Of a DNA stretch of 34,899 nucleotides, positions 8,910 to 15,900 are shown in pieces. The translations under genes and the position numbers were made by a program. Origin of the DNA: Candidatus Melainabacteria bacterium (GTDB lineage: Bacteria > Cyanobacteriota > Vampirovibrionia > LMEP-6097); NCBI GenBank assembly GCA_028817775.1, contig JAPPOW010000177.1:1-34899 (forward strand), in the 5' to 3' direction. Below the pieces are notes generated by a model. That model was not told the origin of the DNA. It worked only from the letters and a program-made list of their open reading frames with translations, and ran no database searches. Numbering within the stretch: position 1 is the first letter of the stretch; every line of letters starts with the position of its first letter.

Positions 8910-9350
8910 ATGTGGCCATCAGTAAGATTATACGAACCAAAAGGATTCCCTTGGGGAAAACCTATTGATAGAGACAATGTCACAGCAAACCATCTTGGGA
9001 AAGGCCAGGGTGGACAAGGTGACGCTGCTGTAATACAGGCACTTATTGAAAATAATGGCGGTATGTATTCTGTAAAATTAAGACAGACTAGAGACGGTGA
9101 GCTTGGTTTCAATGTCCATGATCAAGCATCAAACAAAAATATTAAATTTACAATTGAAGTAGATGCTGCAGACCCACAATTTAATTCTTCCTTCCTTAGA
9201 GCCTTTGATGGTGATAAGAAAGTAGCAAGTATTTGGCTAAATCTAATAGGACCACTGCAATGGAAGGCCATACAGTTTATGAGAGAACACCCTGAATTGA
9301 TAGGTCCTCTTCACCAAAAGCCAGAAGCTGCAGCTTCTGGTCAAAAATGA
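8910..9350 (+). CDS. Unknown 146-residue protein upstream of secF
   Basis: No family is recognised. The 146-residue protein starts MWPSVRLYEPKG and has no clear signal peptide or membrane span. A Gly-rich stretch (GKGQGGQGD) precedes alternating beta-like and helical segments, including IWLNLIGPLQWKAIQFMREH near the C-terminus. An alternative ATG at 8892 would add MLLLLV, giving a short hydrophobic start, but it lies across a good extended -10 box. The TGA stop overlaps an in-frame secF ATG at 9347 (ATGA), so the two genes are probably cotranscribed. The last codons contain a perfect 20-bp palindrome (9321-9340). A link to Sec translocation is only positional. Confidence 0.6.
   Translation: MWPSVRLYEPKGFPWGKPIDRDNVTANHLGKGQGGQGDAAVIQALIENNGGMYSVKLRQTRDGELGFNVHDQASNKNIKFTIEVDAADPQFNSSFLRAFDGDKKVASIWLNLIGPLQWKAIQFMREHPELIGPLHQKPEAAASGQK
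9321..9340. repeat. Perfect 20-bp palindrome at the 3' end of the 8910 gene
   Basis: The palindrome CCAGAAGC, TGCA, GCTTCTGG can form an eight-base-pair hairpin with a TGCA loop, about 30 bases before the preferred secF start. It could affect secF translation or be a minimal copy of the TGCA-centred hairpin modules found elsewhere in the window. Confidence 0.7.
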
Positions 9351-9367
9351 TATCCTTTGAGGATATT

Positions 9368-10264
9368 ATGACAGTGAACAGTGTGAAAAATTCTAGTATT
9401 TGGTTTGCTCTTTCAGGCATCTTGGTTGCCGCAAGTTTAGCTTTTATGCTCTTATCTGCGGTTAAATTAGGAGCGCCACTAAGACTTGGACTTGATTTCA
9501 CCGGTGGCACCAAACTTGAATATAGGTTTGCTGCGACCCAAGCCATCAACTCAGAAAAAGCACTTGTGTTGCTCAAAGCAGTGGGCCTAGAAAATAGCAC
9601 AGCAACCGTTACCAAGGATGAAAATCCTTTGCTCATTATTCGCACCAAAGCAATCTCAGACGCGCCAGAACTTGATGTACTCAACACCAAGCTTGAGCAG
9701 AGCTTTGGCAGCTTCACCATTAGTTCTATTGATACTGTCAGTCCTATCATTGGACCAGAACTCTTTCAAAGCGGCTTGATGGCACTAGCATTCACAGTAC
9801 TTGCAATCATTATATATATTTCAACTCGTTTCAAACGTGATTACGCTATTGCCGCAATCATGGCACTAGTACATGATGTGGTGATCTTGATGGGGGTCTT
9901 TGCCTTCTTAGGTTTATTCAAAGGTGTTGAAGTCAATAGTTTGTTTATCACAGCCATTCTGACTACCTTCGGTTTCTCAGTGCACGATACTATCGTGGTC
10001 TTTGACCGTATCCGCGAGAACCAAAAATTACAAACTCAGAAGTTTAGATTCACTGATGTAGCAAATCTAAGTGTTAACCAGGTTTCAACCCGCTCACTCA
10101 ATACTTCAATTACTACTTTGACTGTACTTGGTTTCCTCTACTTCTTTGGTGGCGCTTCAACTCAACTCTTTGTAGCTGCTTTATTCATTGGTCTGGCTGT
10201 AGGTACCTATAGTTCACTGTTTTTAGCTAGTCCAGTATTGGTTGCACTATCAGGGAAAAAGTAA
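9368..10264 (+). CDS. secF: Protein translocase subunit SecF
   Basis: SecF works with SecD as the proton-driven accessory complex that pulls substrates through SecYEG. The 298-residue protein has an N-terminal membrane segment, the SecD/F motif LGLDFTGGTKLEYRF, a periplasmic loop, and a five-span core. That core contains ALVHDVVILMGVFAFLG and TTFGFSVHDTIVVFDRIREN, the most conserved SecF signatures. ATG 9368 is preceded by GAGG with five bases of spacing and is preferred. An ATG at 9347 overlaps the upstream stop and would add seven residues. secD is not adjacent, which departs from the usual secDF order. Confidence 0.93.
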   Translation: MTVNSVKNSSIWFALSGILVAASLAFMLLSAVKLGAPLRLGLDFTGGTKLEYRFAATQAINSEKALVLLKAVGLENSTATVTKDENPLLIIRTKAISDAPELDVLNTKLEQSFGSFTISSIDTVSPIIGPELFQSGLMALAFTVLAIIIYISTRFKRDYAIAAIMALVHDVVILMGVFAFLGLFKGVEVNSLFITAILTTFGFSVHDTIVVFDRIRENQKLQTQKFRFTDVANLSVNQVSTRSLNTSITTLTVLGFLYFFGGASTQLFVAALFIGLAVGTYSSLFLASPVLVALSGKK

Positions 10265-10282
10265 AAACTTCCCCTACCTAAG

Positions 10283-10410
10283 TTTTAAACTTGTTTAGAA
10301 ATGCCCAAGAGCAAGGCTTGCCAGAGTCCTGCAAGGACGTCCCGAAGTTGGCTGAAGCCAATGAGGGCTGGCCTAACGCAGCTATTGGGTATTTCCGGAC
10401 AAGTTTTAAA
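10283..10410. repeat. Imperfect inverted-repeat element, about 128 bp, MITE-like
   Basis: The ends are AACTTGT, three variable bases, GAAATGCCCAA (10288-10308) and its near-perfect complement (10385-10405), flanked by matching TTTAAA tracts. The interior holds further short stems such as GTTGGCTGAAGCCAA. It lies after secF and directly beside a minus-strand terminator. No transposase is present. Confidence 0.6.
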
Positions 10411-10436
10411 AAAAAGGACTCCCAAATTGGGAGTCC
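10408..10436 (-). terminator. Intrinsic terminator of the ribbon-helix-helix gene
   Basis: Read on the minus strand, a GC-rich stem GGACTCCC with an AATTT loop and GGGAGTCC is followed by eight T residues. It lies 27 bases after the stop of the 10463-10714 gene. This is the only textbook intrinsic terminator seen in the window. Confidence 0.85.
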
Positions 10437-10462
10437 TCACAAAACTAAAGTATCTATTGGGC

Positions 10463-10714
10463 TTATCTCTCAGCGCCAACAAGCTCTCTGTTGCCAGCAA
10501 TAGCTTCTTGAGCTTGGCTCTCAGTACCTTCACCGGCACCTTTAAACTGTCTAGCCCATCTTTCTAACACTTCTGCCTGGCTAAGACTATCTCTGTCAGC
10601 CAAACCCTTAATAATGGTAAGTGCCTCTGGACTAAGACGGAAAGAAACCATCTTCTTGGCTTCACCATATAATGGCTTCGGCCCAGTTTTTTTTCTTGTT
10701 TTTTGTTCAATCAT
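10463..10714 (-). CDS. Small ribbon-helix-helix-like DNA-binding protein
   Basis: This 83-residue protein has a basic N-terminus (RKKTGPKPLYG) followed by MVSFRLSPEALTIIKGLADR and SQAEVLERWARQF. That is the strand-helix-helix layout of Arc/MetJ/CopG-type regulators, residues about 21-57. The C-terminal tail is acidic and alanine-rich. Unlike most genes here it has a true leader: TATAAT, an AATTA-N9-TAATT dyad, then GAGGAG ten bases before the ATG. Autoregulation through that dyad is inferred. An intrinsic terminator follows the gene. No toxin partner is adjacent, so it looks like a lone regulator and not a toxin-antitoxin pair. The exact family is uncertain. Confidence 0.7.
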   Translation of the reverse strand: MIEQKTRKKTGPKPLYGEAKKMVSFRLSPEALTIIKGLADRDSLSQAEVLERWARQFKGAGEGTESQAQEAIAGNRELVGAER

Positions 10715-10743
10715 TCTTGGATCACTCCTCTCGCTTTACGTAT

Positions 10744-10769
10744 TCAATTATGTATTGTGTAATTATAAC
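10744..10769 (-). promoter_or_regulatory. Promoter and possible operator of the ribbon-helix-helix gene
   Basis: On the minus strand a TATAAT box is followed at once by AATTACACAATACATAATT, a dyad with AATTA and TAATT arms. The position just downstream of the -10 box would suit repression by the short ribbon-helix-helix product itself. Confidence 0.4.
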
Positions 10770-10942
10770 ATAGCGCAGAAAGATTTGCACGACCACCCCG
10801 AACTGCACATAGCTTAACTAAACGCTGGGGATAAATTGTATAACATATAAGCAGTAAAGTAAAGTGCTATTACGCAAAATTAAAGTTTATTTTATAAATT
10901 ATGAGTAAATTATAAACAATAAGCAAAATATTAAGGCCAGGC

Positions 10943-11515
10943 CTAGCTTATTTGAGATAGCACAGAATCCAATTCTTGCTCTAAATGAGCCAAATCCCCG
11001 GAATTATCTAGTACAAAATCGGCTCGGCTGGCTTTTTCCCCCTGAGACATCTGCGATTTGATCCTTTTGAGGCAGTCTACTTTGCTCAAATTTGGATTTC
11101 GAGCCAATAATCGCTCAAGCTGCGTGGTCTCATCACAAGTCACAGTAATAATCAAATCATATCTATCCTCAAGGCCGGCCTCAAACAAAAGCGGCAGTAC
11201 ATTTACAATAATCGGTTCATTTTGATTTTTTTTGACCCATTCACGAAAACGGAACTCAACTTTGGGATGCAAAATCGCCTCGAGCCTTGCTCGGCGTGCT
11301 CGCTTAGCATCGTCATCACCAAAAACTAGAGCCGCAAGTTCTTGTTTATCAACAGTACCAAACTCTGCTTCTATCTCAGCGATTACATCTGCTTCACTAT
11401 AAAGCTGCTGCACCACCTCATCGCTATCAAGTACTGGAATATTACGAGCAGCCAAAAGTTCAGCCAAACTTGATTTGCCGCAAGCAATGTTTCCTGTAAG
11501 TCCAATGACTTTCAC
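10943..11515 (-). CDS. coaE: Dephospho-CoA kinase
   Basis: CoaE phosphorylates the 3'-hydroxyl of dephospho-CoA, the final step of coenzyme A synthesis. The 190-residue protein has the family length. It starts with a P-loop, GLTGNIACGKS (residues 5-15), followed by the CoaE-type VLDSDEVVQQLY, the lid-region pattern FREWVKKN, and VNVLPLLFEAGLEDRYD, which is typical of the CoA-binding part. The start is GTG 11515. A TATTAT box (11523-11528) seven bases upstream and the lack of a Shine-Dalgarno sequence indicate a leaderless mRNA. It is divergent from the pseudopilin gene, with a 13-bp inverted repeat between them. Confidence 0.95.
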   Translation of the reverse strand: MKVIGLTGNIACGKSSLAELLAARNIPVLDSDEVVQQLYSEADVIAEIEAEFGTVDKQELAALVFGDDDAKRARRARLEAILHPKVEFRFREWVKKNQNEPIIVNVLPLLFEAGLEDRYDLIITVTCDETTQLERLLARNPNLSKVDCLKRIKSQMSQGEKASRADFVLDNSGDLAHLEQELDSVLSQIS

Positions 11516-11522
11516 AATAGTT

Positions 11523-11528
11523 ATAATA
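11523..11528 (-). promoter_or_regulatory. -10 box of coaE, leaderless start
   Basis: TATTAT on the minus strand is followed by seven bases and the GTG start at 11515, which places the expected transcription start at or next to the start codon. Confidence 0.55.
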
Positions 11529-11564
11529 AACCAATTCCAGTATCACAAAAAAGCTCCGGGCTCT

Positions 11565-11604
11565 GAGCTGAGGGCTCAGAAAAATTCCACCGAGCCCTCA
11601 GCTC
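11565..11604. repeat. 13-bp inverted repeat between coaE and pseudopilin
   Basis: GAGCTGAGGGCTC (11565-11577) and its exact complement (11592-11604) are separated by 14 bases. No T tract follows directly on either strand. It lies between two divergent start codons, so it is more likely a regulatory hairpin, a protein-binding site or a repeat copy than a terminator. Confidence 0.75.
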
Positions 11605-11614
11605 TAAACTCTAC

Positions 11615-11620
11615 TATACT
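11615..11620 (+). promoter_or_regulatory. -10 box of the pseudopilin gene, leaderless start
   Basis: TATACT is six bases before the GTG at 11627. No Shine-Dalgarno sequence fits in between, so the transcript probably begins at the start codon. Confidence 0.55.
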
Positions 11621-11626
11621 AGTCTT

Positions 11627-12367
11627 GTGCGTAATAGCCGAGGCTATACATTAATGGAGCTCATGGTTGCAATCAGTGTGATTGCAATTGTCTTGGGTTT
11701 GATTTATTCCAACTATAACAAGGGACTCAAACTCTTTACCAAATCCTTCCAATATGGGCGGCTACAATCCGATGCCCGGTCTGCCTTGGTCATGATGACC
11801 AATAGAATCAAACAAGCCAGCAAAGGACTAATTTATGTCGGGGATGGCTACAACTCCTCTGTGCCACTGCCACGTGATTATGCCTACGGCAAACCTTATA
11901 TATACTTTGCTGTACCAAGGATTAATCAGCTTAAAGAATCGACTGATCTCAAAGCCAAAGTTGCTGATCGTAGTGAGGATCCCTATGATTACTACCTTTA
12001 CTATATTGCTTTTGCTAAAGATCATGATGACAATTTGCTACTCGATAGAGCAAAACTCAAATTACTAACAATACCAAATCAAGATGGTATTTATACTAAT
12101 GACAACGCTGACCGCTGGCCAGTGATGGCACCTGAACTTTTGGGCAAAGCTTATTACGAAGAAGAACCTGGGGTAACCAAAACTGGTATCGGCTCCTTTA
12201 TTGAATTCTCCAACTTATCAGATGAATTCTCACTCTATCAATCTGAGTTCTCCTTCAATTACTACACTATTAATTACGATCATTTATTCAAGGTCAAAGT
12301 CAAACTGGTTGATCCTAAAACTAATTCAAATTTGAGTTTTGAAACAGCAGTGACACCACGCAATTAA
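11627..12367 (+). CDS. Type IV pilin-like minor pseudopilin (PilW/GspJ type)
   Basis: The N-terminus MRNSRGYTLMELMVAISVIA is a class III prepilin signal. Cleavage is expected after Gly6, with Tyr at +1 and the conserved Glu at +5, followed by a hydrophobic alpha-1 helix. The remaining 246-residue protein resembles the larger minor pilins PilW/GspJ, with the pattern LQSDARSALVMMTNRIKQAS after the helix. It would be processed by PilD and join a type IV pilus or type II secretion pseudopilus. No pilus gene is adjacent. The start is a GTG six bases after a -10 box. The exact subclass is uncertain. Confidence 0.85.
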   Translation: MRNSRGYTLMELMVAISVIAIVLGLIYSNYNKGLKLFTKSFQYGRLQSDARSALVMMTNRIKQASKGLIYVGDGYNSSVPLPRDYAYGKPYIYFAVPRINQLKESTDLKAKVADRSEDPYDYYLYYIAFAKDHDDNLLLDRAKLKLLTIPNQDGIYTNDNADRWPVMAPELLGKAYYEEEPGVTKTGIGSFIEFSNLSDEFSLYQSEFSFNYYTINYDHLFKVKVKLVDPKTNSNLSFETAVTPRN

Positions 12368-12368
12368 A

Positions 12369-12467
12369 GTCATTGCAAGGAGGAACGACGAAACAATCCA
12401 GACATAAGATGAAGAGCAAAATTAACAACTGGATCACTTCCTCGCTCTGCGCGCTCCTCGTGATGAC
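12369..12467. repeat. Family A palindromic repeat, full copy, encodes a signal peptide
   Basis: The left half (12369-12404) begins GTCATTGCAAGGAGG and ends CAATCCAG. The right half (12428-12467) runs from ACTGGATCACTTC to CTCGTGATGAC. The complement of the right half matches the left consensus, with ATCAC and GTGAT replacing ATTGC and GCAAT. The start codon of the next gene lies in the spacer, and the right half encodes residues 7-20 of its signal peptide. Confidence 0.85.
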
Positions 12468-14001
12468 GATCTGCTCATGTAGCAAAATCAATGAGAGTGA
12501 TACTCTACGCATGAATCTTGGCACCGAGCCACCAAGTTTGGATTGGAATATTCTTAGTGATTACAATTCAATGGAAATCGTTGCCAATATCATGGTTGGG
12601 CTAAGTAGATTTTCAGTTAATGAAGAAGGTGAAGCGATCTCAGTGCCTGGCTGCGCCAAGAGCTGGCAGATCAGTAAGGATGGTTTGACTTATAGCTTCC
12701 AACTGGACCCAAAAGCCCGCTGGACTGATGGTAAACAAGTCACTGCCCAGCATTTCATTGATTCTTATACCAGGCTATTGGACCCAGCTACTGCAGCGCC
12801 CTATGCTGGTTTACTCTCAATGATTGATCTTAAAAATAGCAAAGCAATTAACGATCAAAACTTAATCATTAAACTAAAATACCCTGCACCATATTTTATT
12901 CATCTCAGTTCTTCAGTGATTACTTATCCCATCCGGCTTGATTTGATCAAGAAATATGGCAAACAGTGGACTGACCCCGAGAACTTGGTGAGCAACGGAC
13001 CTTATAAATTAAAACAATGGCAACATGAATACAAAATCCTACTTGAACGTAACGATGATTTTTTTCAAGAGCCTGCCAAAATCCAATACCTCAAATATTT
13101 CATGGTGGCAGAGCAAGCCAGCGCCTATACTTTATTCCTCAACAACCAGTTTGATTGGATAGATGGTCGTTCGATTCCTGCAAGTGAACACAAAAACCTA
13201 AGCAAGGAAGCCGAACGCCATCTACTCCTGCGCAATAGCTTTGTTGGTTTCAATCATCAACGCCAGCCACTTGATGATGAGCGAGTACGCCAAGCTATGA
13301 GTTTTGCAATTGACCGCAAACTCTTTGCCCAAATCAGATCCAAGGGTGATCTTGCCAATTCAACTTGGATCCCGCCAAGTCTAGGCACTTACTTGAATAT
13401 AGAAGATCTGGCACGCAGTTTCAAAGCAAAATATCAAACTGAATTTCGTCAAGATGGTTACTACCCTCAGCTCGCTCGCAAATTATTAGCTCAAGCTGGT
13501 TACCCTGATGGATACAACTTTCCTGAACTTGAATTAGCTGTACCTAGTAGAGAAGATGTCAAATTACAAGCTGAAGCTTTGCAAGCAATGTGGCGCAAAG
13601 AACTCAATATCCAGGTCCGTATCACAACTATGGAGTGGAAAGTTTTCCTTGCTCGCCTACGCAGTGATACACCCGATCTCTTTCGCTCCAATTGGGGTGC
13701 TGACTATCCTGACCCTGATACGTTTATGAATTTATTTTTGAGCACTAGTCCGTTTAACGATGTCAAATTTCATAATGCAAAATATGATCGACTAGTCAAA
13801 GCTGCTGCACGTAGCAACAAAATTAAACAAAGACGCAAACTCTATACTCAAGCTGAAATCTTGCTCACTCAAGACCAGGTTGCAATTGCCCCACTATATA
13901 TAGATAGGCAAACAATCATTAAAAAACCATGGTTGAAGGGGTTCACCTATAGTCCTATGGATTTAGTATTTCTCGACAAAGTCGAGAAATATGCTTTATG
14001 A
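12409..14001 (+). CDS. Oligopeptide-binding lipoprotein, ABC transporter family 5
   Basis: This is a periplasm-facing solute-binding protein of the DppA/OppA (SBP_bac_5) type, which delivers peptides or similar ligands to an ABC importer. The 530-residue mature-type fold is complete: LGTEPPSLDWN at the start of the domain, then SWQISKDGLTYSFQLDPKAR, ARWTDGKQVTAQHFIDSYTR, LVSNGPYKLKQW, and DDERVRQAMSFAIDR. The signal peptide MKSKINNWITSSLCALLVMT runs into a lipobox ICSC, so Cys24 is the likely lipidated residue. The start is ATG 12409; an in-frame TTG at 12373 would add a non-signal segment. No permease or ATPase genes adjoin it. The signal peptide is built from a palindromic repeat. Confidence 0.92.
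   Translation: MKSKINNWITSSLCALLVMTICSCSKINESDTLRMNLGTEPPSLDWNILSDYNSMEIVANIMVGLSRFSVNEEGEAISVPGCAKSWQISKDGLTYSFQLDPKARWTDGKQVTAQHFIDSYTRLLDPATAAPYAGLLSMIDLKNSKAINDQNLIIKLKYPAPYFIHLSSSVITYPIRLDLIKKYGKQWTDPENLVSNGPYKLKQWQHEYKILLERNDDFFQEPAKIQYLKYFMVAEQASAYTLFLNNQFDWIDGRSIPASEHKNLSKEAERHLLLRNSFVGFNHQRQPLDDERVRQAMSFAIDRKLFAQIRSKGDLANSTWIPPSLGTYLNIEDLARSFKAKYQTEFRQDGYYPQLARKLLAQAGYPDGYNFPELELAVPSREDVKLQAEALQAMWRKELNIQVRITTMEWKVFLARLRSDTPDLFRSNWGADYPDPDTFMNLFLSTSPFNDVKFHNAKYDRLVKAAARSNKIKQRRKLYTQAEILLTQDQVAIAPLYIDRQTIIKKPWLKGFTYSPMDLVFLDKVEKYAL
13968..13990 (+). repeat. Perfect 10-bp hairpin in the last codons of the binding-protein gene
   Basis: ATTTCTCGAC, AAA, GTCGAGAAAT forms a ten-base-pair stem with a three-base loop ending 11 bases before the stop codon's last base. 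No T run follows. It may stabilise the 3' end of the mRNA. Confidence 0.6.
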
Positions 14002-14125
14002 AGCCTTCGGCTTCTGCACATGGCACTTCGTGCCTGCGTATGGGCTTAACGCCCTGCTTCTACAGCGAAGCATAAGCAGGAGCAGAGCTCCATGTGCAGC
14101 TTGCAAGGCAAGCATATGCCACAAT
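13999..14125. repeat. Family B modular palindromic element, copy 1
   Basis: It opens with a small hairpin AAGCC-TTC-GGCTT. The outer arms CTGCACATGG (14014-14023) and CCATGTGCAG (14090-14099) flank modules such as GGCACTTCGTGCC. A trailing hairpin GCTTGC-AAG-GCAAGC follows the second TGCA. It fills the gap between the binding protein and the LysM gene. Confidence 0.75.
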
Positions 14126-14164
14126 CAATAAGACTGGCTATCTGTGGTAACATGTACCCAATAA

Positions 14165-14830
14165 ATGAAGCTTGCTTCCACAATTAAAGACAAAATCAAA
14201 AAAGGTATTGACCGTGGCACGGATAAGGTGCTCTCAGCCAAACTTAAGGACGAATTAGGGCTAAATCAACCTAGTCTAGCTACCTTGCAGACTCTTAGTC
14301 AGACCAGTGATGTTGATGCTAATCTCAATTCTTTCTTCAAGCCGGTCAGCTCTACTTTCCTTAGTAGCCGTGACTACAAAAGAATCCAAAACTGGGCTGT
14401 GACCTTTATTGTAATTGTTTCAGTTGCACTAATGATTTTGTTCTTTTCATTGATTCTACCTAATAAGGATTATTCCAATGCCTTGGCAGGTTCTCAAGTC
14501 ATAGTCAAGGGTAAAAAAATCAATGCCAACAAAGTTGTTGAAAGCAAAGCTGATGAGGACGTTAAACAACCAAATGAGGAGCTTGGCATTGAGAATATCG
14601 TTCTAGCCAACGCACCGACTCAAGAGCTAGCACGCCGCTCACCACTAGTTAATAGTGGTAGTGTCACTTTGATGGAGTATAAAATCCGCTCTGGTGACAC
14701 ACTAGAAAGAGTTGCTTCTAAGTTCTATGGTTCAAGCAGCTACGAAAATGTCCAAAAAATCAAAACTGCTAACAAAATTGCCAATGCTAGATTAATTCAG
14801 ATTGGTCAGAATTTGATTATTCCTATGTAG
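14165..14830 (+). CDS. Single-pass membrane protein with C-terminal LysM domain
   Basis: The 221-residue protein has a basic cytoplasmic N-terminus, one membrane helix at about residues 77-98 (VTFIVIVSVALMILFFSLIL), an acidic linker, and a LysM domain at residues 172-221 with YKIRSGDTLERVASKFYG. LysM domains bind N-acetylglucosamine-containing glycans such as peptidoglycan, so the protein probably tethers the inner membrane to the cell wall. No catalytic domain is present. The start ATG follows a TAACAT box by 11 bases and has no Shine-Dalgarno sequence. A family B element lies just upstream and a family A element just downstream. Confidence 0.85.
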   Translation: MKLASTIKDKIKKGIDRGTDKVLSAKLKDELGLNQPSLATLQTLSQTSDVDANLNSFFKPVSSTFLSSRDYKRIQNWAVTFIVIVSVALMILFFSLILPNKDYSNALAGSQVIVKGKKINANKVVESKADEDVKQPNEELGIENIVLANAPTQELARRSPLVNSGSVTLMEYKIRSGDTLERVASKFYGSSSYENVQKIKTANKIANARLIQIGQNLIIPM

Positions 14831-14835
14831 GCTAA

Positions 14836-14935
14836 GTCATTGCGAGGAACGCAGTGGCGAAGCAATCCAATCCACAGACTTAAACAATCCACTAGATTGC
14901 TTCCCGCCACGCCTTTGGCTCGCGGTCGCAATGAC
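14836..14935. repeat. Family A palindromic repeat, full copy
   Basis: It starts GTCATTGCGAGGAACG, continues GCGAAGCAATCCA, and ends CTAGATTGCTTCCCG with CGCAATGAC at the end. It lies between the convergent LysM and 14945-15688 genes, where a terminator would be expected; no T tract is present. Confidence 0.85.
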
Positions 14936-14944
14936 AGTTCTAGT

Positions 14945-15688
14945 CTATACTTCTTTCAAACCCTCTGGGACCTGGTCTGGCTCAAGAACTTCAGCTTGCT
15001 GAACTTCCGGCAAAATATTATTGATGATATTCAAGTAATCATCCATTTGTCCAAGATACATCAAACTTTGTTCATCATCTAAGTTGAGTAATTGTGCTCT
15101 TTCAACAACAACCGCTTCACGCAATGCAGCCAGGCGATCCATTGCAGCAGAATAATCAGGATGATGCTTTGGCATATCTTCTATTGCCTGAATAATTTTA
15201 AAAACATGATTTGGATTTTCTCTCAGGTAATGAACCTTGTGCTCAAGCACGTCATTCAAAGCTTTGACTGGTTCTGTTACAAGAGCGGTATCTTCTTCTT
15301 TTTTGGTTGATTTGGCTAGGTTAGTTGCAGTGAAGAAGAACAAAGCTGCAGGCACTGCAAACATCATTCCAAGCAGTTTAATATTCAAGAAGAACATGGA
15401 GAGAACTGCAGCTGTAGAACAGCCAAAACCACCAAGCAAACAAGCCGCACGTCCGATTTTTTTACCAAAGTTAAAAATACTATCCAAAACTGAAAGTCCA
15501 CGTAACTCTCGTGTCGTTTGACTCGAATTGACCTCCTGGTTTCTACTCATACGCTCAGCTGCTTGCCTCCTAGTCTGGGCGCTAGCTCCGTTACCATTTA
15601 CTTGCTCGTAATGCGACGGCTGCGGCCCTTGAGCTTCGTCAGGCTGCGTAGTATTTTGATATGGAGAACTATTCTGGACTGCTTCCAT
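14945..15688 (-). CDS. Unknown membrane protein with two membrane spans
   Basis: No family is recognised. The 247-residue protein has a polar, Gln/Asn/Ser-rich N-terminal 75 residues. Two adjacent hydrophobic helices follow at about 85-125 (ACLLGGFGCSTAAVLSMFFL, then LLGMMFAVPAALFFFTATNL), and then a C-terminal helical, acidic domain. The hairpin would put both long ends on the same side of the membrane, probably the cytoplasm because there is no export signal. The ATG follows a TATAAT box (15707-15712) by 20 bases. The gene is divergent from speH and convergent with the LysM gene. The function is unknown. Confidence 0.65.
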   Translation of the reverse strand: MEAVQNSSPYQNTTQPDEAQGPQPSHYEQVNGNGASAQTRRQAAERMSRNQEVNSSQTTRELRGLSVLDSIFNFGKKIGRAACLLGGFGCSTAAVLSMFFLNIKLLGMMFAVPAALFFFTATNLAKSTKKEEDTALVTEPVKALNDVLEHKVHYLRENPNHVFKIIQAIEDMPKHHPDYSAAMDRLAALREAVVVERAQLLNLDDEQSLMYLGQMDDYLNIINNILPEVQQAEVLEPDQVPEGLKEV

Positions 15689-15706
15689 TGGTCGATCCGT
15701 AATTAC

Positions 15707-15712
15707 ATATTA
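15707..15712 (-). promoter_or_regulatory. -10 box of the 14945-15688 gene
   Basis: On the minus strand TATAAT lies about 20 bases before the ATG at 15688, giving a short true leader of roughly a dozen bases. Confidence 0.45.
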
Positions 15713-15814
15713 TAACAGGTCAAGACCCTTTGTTTTATATACCCCCCAATGGGTATGCAGGGTATCATGTAAATACTAGGTTTTCTTTATTTTTTAAAAA
15801 AGCTTTGCTGATAT

Positions 15815-15900
15815 TATAAATCCTACTTGTTTCGGCAGGTAATAGTGCAGGCTATGCAATTAAACTACGGTTAGCGTCAATAAATAAGGAGGTACGGTTT
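15815..15900 (+). promoter_or_regulatory. speH promoter, leader and strong Shine-Dalgarno site
   Basis: TATAAA (15815-15820) is the likely -10 box, giving a leader of about 75 bases. The leader holds small possible stems: ACTTG with CAGGT around TTTCGG, TGCA-GGCTA-TGCA, and CTA-CGGT-TAG. It ends in AAGGAGG eight bases before the ATG. This is one of very few strong Shine-Dalgarno sites in the window. A riboswitch is possible, but no known class was recognised. Confidence 0.5.

Noticed and set aside
10285..10567. Overlapping open frames on both strands after secF
   Set aside because: They lie within the palindromic element, the terminator and the ribbon-helix-helix gene, and show no family features; they are by-products of the inverted repeat.
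10463..10714. Toxin-antitoxin system
   Set aside because: The ribbon-helix-helix protein could be an antitoxin, but no small toxin gene lies on either side: a terminator follows it and coaE is over 200 bases upstream with its own promoter.
13999..14125. tRNA or small structured RNA between the binding protein and the LysM gene
   Set aside because: The hairpins do not give a cloverleaf and no T-loop sequence is present; the same modules recur at three other sites, so it is a repeat.
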